Shown here: positions 8,273 through 11,702 of the stretch, piece after piece
Layout: each line of letters opens with the position of its first letter
How positions within the stretch are numbered: position 1 is the first letter of the stretch
Made by a program: the position numbers and the translations under genes
The notes under the pieces: model-generated
Told to the model about the DNA's origin: nothing
Seen by the model: only the letters and a program-made list of their open reading frames with translations
Databases searched by the model: none
Assembly (NCBI GenBank): GCA_945900935.1
Contig: CAMDKT010000122.1
Location: 1-11,702, forward strand
Direction of reading: 5' to 3'
Length of the DNA: 11,702 nucleotides
From: Candidatus Sulfopaludibacter sp. SbA3
GTDB lineage: Bacteria; Acidobacteriota; Terriglobia; Bryobacterales; Bryobacteraceae

Positions 8273-9714
8273 GCGAGCAGATCCTTCATTACATTTCCCT
8301 CGACGTCGGTGAGCCGGAAATCGCGGCCCTGGTAACGATAAGTGAGCCGTGTGTGGTCCACGCCCAGGCAGTGCATGATGGTCGCGTTGAGATCGTGAAC
8401 GTGAACGGGCTTGTCGACGATGTTATAGGAATAATCGTCCGTTTCGCCGTAGCTCAATCCGCGCTTGAAACCGCCTCCGGCGACCCAAAGCGAGTAGCAG
8501 CGCGGATGGTGATCGCGGCCGTACGTCTGCTTGGTCAACACGCCTTGGCTGTAAATGGTGCGCCCAAATTCGCCGCCCCAAACGACGAGTGTTTCATCGA
8601 GCATGCCACGCTGCTTCAAGTCCTTCAACAGCGCCGCCGATGGCTGATCGGTATCCATGCACTGCGGCGGCAATTGGCGCGGAACGGATTCATGGTGGTC
8701 CCAGCCCATGTGATAGAGCTGGATGAAACGGACGCCGCGTTCGGCCATTCTTCGCGCGAGGATGCAGTTGGCGGCATACGAGCCCGGGCGCTTCGCGTCG
8801 GGTCCATACAGATCAAATGTGGACGCCGGTTCTTTCGAGAGATCGGTCAACTCCGGCACCGATGTTTGCATACGAAACGCCATTTCGTATTGCGCGATTC
8901 GCGTGGCGATTTCGGGATCGTTGAAGTCTTTCCGGTTGGCTTCATTTAACGCGGCGATGTCGTCCAGCATGGATCGCCGCACCGAAGACGCCACGCCGTC
9001 CGGATTCGATAAATACAGCACGGGATCGCCATCGGAACGAAACTTCACGCCCTGATATTTCGACGGCAGAAAGCCGCTCCCCCACAGCCGATCGTACAAA
9101 GGTTGATCAAATCGCCGGCCGCTGCCGCGCGAGATTAAGACGACAAACGCCGGCAGATCCTGGTTCTCGCTGCCGAGCCCATAACTCACCCAGGAGCCCA
9201 TGCAGGGGCGTCCGGCGACCTGGCTGCCGGTTTGGATAAACGTAATCGCCGGGTCGTGATTGATCGCTTCCGTGTGCATGGATTTGATGACGACAATGTC
9301 GTCGACGACGGTCGCCATGCGCGGTAACAGTTCGCTCAGCCAAGTCCCCGTCTTTCCGTGTTGCGCGAAGCGAAATTTGCTGGGCGCGACGGGGAAAGTT
9401 GTTTGGCTGGACGTCATGCCGGTGAGCCGTTGGCCGCGTCGAATCGACTCCGGCAACTCTTCACCGAACCGGGCCGCCATCTTCGGTTTCGGGTCAAAGA
9501 GATCCAACTGCGACGGCGCGCCGGACTGGTGCAGATAGATGATGCGCTTGGCCTTCGCGGCGAAGTGCGGCAGGCCATGAAGCGACGGATGGGCCGCCGG
9601 CTTCGTCGCCCCGAGCAGCGTGCCGAGTGCCGCCGTCCCAATGCCAGAAGCCATGCGCCCAAACAGTTGGCGACGCGTTTTGTGCAGTACGAACTCCCGC
9701 CGTGGATCGTTCAT
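8269..9714 (-). CDS. DUF1501 family exported protein (sulfatase/alkaline-phosphatase-like fold)
   Basis: A 481-aa full-length DUF1501 protein (PF07394). The leader is of Tat type: HKTRRQLFGRMASGIG (11-26) followed by a hydrophobic stretch to about 36. The mature part begins with KRIIYLHQSGAPSQLDLFDPKP (56-77; the HQSGAPSQLDLFDPKP core is diagnostic). Further hallmarks are SMHTEAINHDPA (145-156), HMGWDHH (335-341), VVWGGEFGRT (377-386) and GRDHHPRCYSLWVAGGG (399-415), with His and Asp residues suited to metal binding as in the alkaline phosphatase/sulfatase superfamily. No activity is proven for the family. It overlaps both neighbours by ATGA: its start with the DUF1553 stop and its stop with the PhoD-like start. 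GAGG lies about 12 nt before its ATG, inside the upstream gene. The DUF1549/DUF1553-DUF1501 pair is a recurrent module in Planctomycetota-like bacteria. Confidence 0.93.
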   Translation of the reverse strand: MNDPRREFVLHKTRRQLFGRMASGIGTAALGTLLGATKPAAHPSLHGLPHFAAKAKRIIYLHQSGAPSQLDLFDPKPKMAARFGEELPESIRRGQRLTGMTSSQTTFPVAPSKFRFAQHGKTGTWLSELLPRMATVVDDIVVIKSMHTEAINHDPAITFIQTGSQVAGRPCMGSWVSYGLGSENQDLPAFVVLISRGSGRRFDQPLYDRLWGSGFLPSKYQGVKFRSDGDPVLYLSNPDGVASSVRRSMLDDIAALNEANRKDFNDPEIATRIAQYEMAFRMQTSVPELTDLSKEPASTFDLYGPDAKRPGSYAANCILARRMAERGVRFIQLYHMGWDHHESVPRQLPPQCMDTDQPSAALLKDLKQRGMLDETLVVWGGEFGRTIYSQGVLTKQTYGRDHHPRCYSLWVAGGGFKRGLSYGETDDYSYNIVDKPVHVHDLNATIMHCLGVDHTRLTYRYQGRDFRLTDVEGNVMKDLLA

Positions 9715-11702
9715 TGCTTCGTGATTACCTCATCCAGATTCAACAAGACGCTCGCGACGGTGGTGTACGCCGCGAGTTCGGACGGGTCCAACTCTGCGCG
9801 TCGCGCCGACTCCCCGGCCGACAAAAACTTCAGCGCCGCGCCCTTATTCTTCGCATAAAAAGCGAGCCGCCTTTCCAGCCCCGCCCGCAGCAGCTTCAAC
9901 TCCGCCGGCGCGGGCGCGCGGGATGTCGTCAACAGGAAGCCATGGCGTAATCGGGCCGCGGGCAACTTGCCCCCTTCCACCATCATGCGCTCCGCCAGCT
10001 TCCGTGAAGCTTCCACGTACGTCTCGTCGTTCAACAGCGCCAGCGCCTGCAACGGCGTGGTGCTCAACGACCGGCGCACCGCGCAAAATTCGCGTGTCGG
10101 CGCGTCAAACGTCGCCAGCGACGGCGGCGGCACGGTGCGTTTCCAGAAGGTGTACATGCCGCGGCGGTAGAGGTCCGGCCCCGTCGAGCGCTCGTACAGT
10201 TTCTTGTCGTCGATCACCGATAACTGCTCCCACAACCCTTCGGGTTGATACGGCTTCACTGCCGGGCCGCCGATTTGTTCATGCAACAAGCCCGACACGA
10301 AAAGAGCCTGATCGCGGATCATCTCGGCCGATAATCGAAATCGCGGACCTCTCGCGAGCAACCGGTTTTCCGGGTCTTTTTCAATCAACGCGGGCGTGGC
10401 CATTGACGATTGGCGATAGGTCGCGCTCATCACGATTTGTTTCATCAGCGCCTTGACGTCCCAGCCGGAGCGGACAAACCCGGTCGCCAGAAAGTCCAAT
10501 AATTCCGGATGCGAAGGTGCCTCGCCCTGCGATCCGAAATCTTCGGCGGTCTTTACCAGCCCGACGCCGAACAATGCCTGCCAGATGCGGTTTACGGCCA
10601 CGCGCGCCGTCAACGGATGGGACGGATCGACCAGCCACTTCGCCAAGCCCAGCCGGTTGTTCGGTACGCCCGCGGGCAGGGGCGGAAGAAACGCCGGAAC
10701 CGCCGCCGAGACTTTCTCGCCGGGCTTGTCGTAGGCTCCGCGCGGAAGGATAAACGTGTCGCGCGGCGCAGCCATCTCCGCCATCACCATCGTTGAAGGG
10801 ATCTTGTTTTCGGCCGCGCGTTGTTCGGCAATCCCGCGCGTCAAAACGTCCCCGGCGCGACGCCGCTCCATCTGATGAGAAACCAGATTTACTTTGCCCA
10901 CGACAGGCTCCGGGAACAGGCTGCCGGTGACCGAAATCCGGAAGCGGCCCAACAGCGCCCCCTCGCCAAATTCGTTGCCGAGCCGTATCGTAAACTTCCC
11001 GCCGCGCTCCATCGTTCGCGGCTCGATAACGGCGTAGTGCGGCTTATCGACATCGGGATCCACCGACCATCCGCGCTTCAACTGGATCATCGGTTTTACC
11101 ACGCGCTCCAACACCGACTCGGGCGATTGCCCCGTCGCCGATACTTTATCCAATTCGACTTTCTGTCCGTCCGCGCGTTCCATTTCAAACAGCGTTAGCA
11201 CGCCTTTGCCGTCGTCTCCGCGCCCGGAGCCGCCGTGCGGAAATCGCGGGTCGGGAATCAGTTCCACGCGGAAGCCCGTGATCTCTGTCAATCCTGTTTC
11301 CACTGTTAGCGTGTAGATGTCGCGCTCCGGTCTGGTGCCGGAGGAGACGATGGAACCATCGGCTTCCACGGCGAGAGTTGCGCCGTTGGCCGAGCCAGCC
11401 GAAGCAGGCCGAAGGACTTCCCACTCGGGCGATTGCCATGCTAGCGTTTCTTTTTCCAGTCGGGCTTCGATCGCCTTTACCGCTTTGCGCTGTTCACGGA
11501 CTTTTTCCGCGGCTGCGCCAGCGAGTGCCTCTAATTCCGGCGCCGGCAGTTTCATCGCCGGCTGCAAATTGCCGCGCCCGTCGCGAGGACCTCCTGTGCC
11601 CACTTCCCGCACGTTGTTGAAGTAGGCGTAGAGACTATAAAAATCCCGCGCCGAAATCGGATCGTACGTGTGATCGTGGCAGCGCGCGCAGCCCACGGTG
11701 AG
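9711..11702 (-). CDS. DUF1549/DUF1553 (PSD1) cytochrome-like protein, C-terminal part (5' end off window)
   Basis: The reading frame runs open through the right edge, leaving 663 residues. The visible start is inside the protein: the edge codons read LTVGCARCHDHTYDPI, the end of the DUF1549 region (PF07583) with its CxxCH, so the GTG at 11696 should not be taken as a start. After a possible coiled coil (AEKVREQRKAVKAIEARLEK) comes a beta-rich middle region (about 90-260, EWEVLRPASA to RFRISVTGSLFP) seen in many relatives and resembling a sugar-binding sandwich only in general character. MVMAEMAAPRDTFILPRGAYD (about 305-325, cited in halves MVMAEMAAPRDT and FILPRGAYD) introduces DUF1553 (PF07587), with LAKWLVDPSHPLTARVAVNR, ATYRQSS and FRLSAEMIRDQAL. 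Full-length members are about 900-1100 aa and usually begin with a secretion leader and PSCyt1 haem domain, which would lie outside this window. The stop overlaps the DUF1501 start. Confidence 0.92.
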   Translation of the reverse strand, partial: LTVGCARCHDHTYDPISARDFYSLYAYFNNVREVGTGGPRDGRGNLQPAMKLPAPELEALAGAAAEKVREQRKAVKAIEARLEKETLAWQSPEWEVLRPASAGSANGATLAVEADGSIVSSGTRPERDIYTLTVETGLTEITGFRVELIPDPRFPHGGSGRGDDGKGVLTLFEMERADGQKVELDKVSATGQSPESVLERVVKPMIQLKRGWSVDPDVDKPHYAVIEPRTMERGGKFTIRLGNEFGEGALLGRFRISVTGSLFPEPVVGKVNLVSHQMERRRAGDVLTRGIAEQRAAENKIPSTMVMAEMAAPRDTFILPRGAYDKPGEKVSAAVPAFLPPLPAGVPNNRLGLAKWLVDPSHPLTARVAVNRIWQALFGVGLVKTAEDFGSQGEAPSHPELLDFLATGFVRSGWDVKALMKQIVMSATYRQSSMATPALIEKDPENRLLARGPRFRLSAEMIRDQALFVSGLLHEQIGGPAVKPYQPEGLWEQLSVIDDKKLYERSTGPDLYRRGMYTFWKRTVPPPSLATFDAPTREFCAVRRSLSTTPLQALALLNDETYVEASRKLAERMMVEGGKLPAARLRHGFLLTTSRAPAPAELKLLRAGLERRLAFYAKNKGAALKFLSAGESARRAELDPSELAAYTTVASVLLNLDEVITKQ

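Noticed and set aside
6989..8335. Long plus-strand open frame (448 codons) opposite the phosphatase gene
   Set aside because: It mirrors a well-supported PhoD-like gene, has no recognisable domain, and its low-complexity Gly/Ala/Val/Glu composition is typical of an antisense frame in GC-rich DNA.
11694..11696. GTG as a possible start of the DUF1553 gene
   Set aside because: The frame is open to the window edge and the residues before it (LTV) continue the conserved LTVGCARCHDH motif, so the true start lies outside.

Overview
The window is gene-dense, GC-rich bacterial DNA with no rRNA, tRNA, CRISPR or insertion sequence. It holds the exported families DUF1549/DUF1553, DUF1501, PSCyt1-DUF1592 and DUF1552, a PhoD-type phosphatase and a myo-inositol-phosphate synthase. 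These DUF families are expanded in Planctomycetota, Verrucomicrobiota and the Solibacter/Bryobacter branch of Acidobacteriota. I favour one of those groups but cannot choose between them from sequence reading alone.

Layout: seven protein genes fill almost all of the 11.7 kb, and six lie on the minus strand. Read along the minus strand from the right edge, a first block is DUF1549/DUF1553 haem-type protein (5' end outside the window), DUF1501 protein, PhoD-like phosphatase. Each junction in this block is an ATGA stop/start overlap. The phosphatase stop codon overlaps by 4 bp, tail to tail, the stop codon of the only plus-strand gene, the inositol-phosphate synthase (ino1). A 91-bp AT-rich divergent intergenic region separates ino1 from a second minus-strand block: a DUF4143-type AAA ATPase, a 1197-residue PSCyt1/LamG/DUF1592 protein, and a DUF1552 protein cut by the left edge.

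How the genes may work together: each block pairs a putative c-type cytochrome-like surface protein (CxxCH motifs, probably Sec-exported) with a protein carrying a Tat-like leader (DUF1501 or DUF1552). These are two different versions of the same kind of two-gene module, usually suspected to act on complex extracellular polymers, although no biochemical function is firmly established. The PhoD-like phosphatase, also with a Tat-like leader, appears to be a third member of the right block. ino1 makes inositol phosphate from glucose-6-phosphate in the cytoplasm; its link to the exported proteins is only by position. The ATPase is the odd gene: its C-terminal nuclease-like domain is shortened and appears to have lost its catalytic residues.

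No intergenic stretch exceeds 100 bp. The most notable points are the LamG domain inside the DUF1592 protein, the degenerate ATPase, a perfect extended -10 placed only about 12 bp before a start codon, and an inverted repeat upstream of ino1. I saw no clear evidence for a wholly new multi-gene system.
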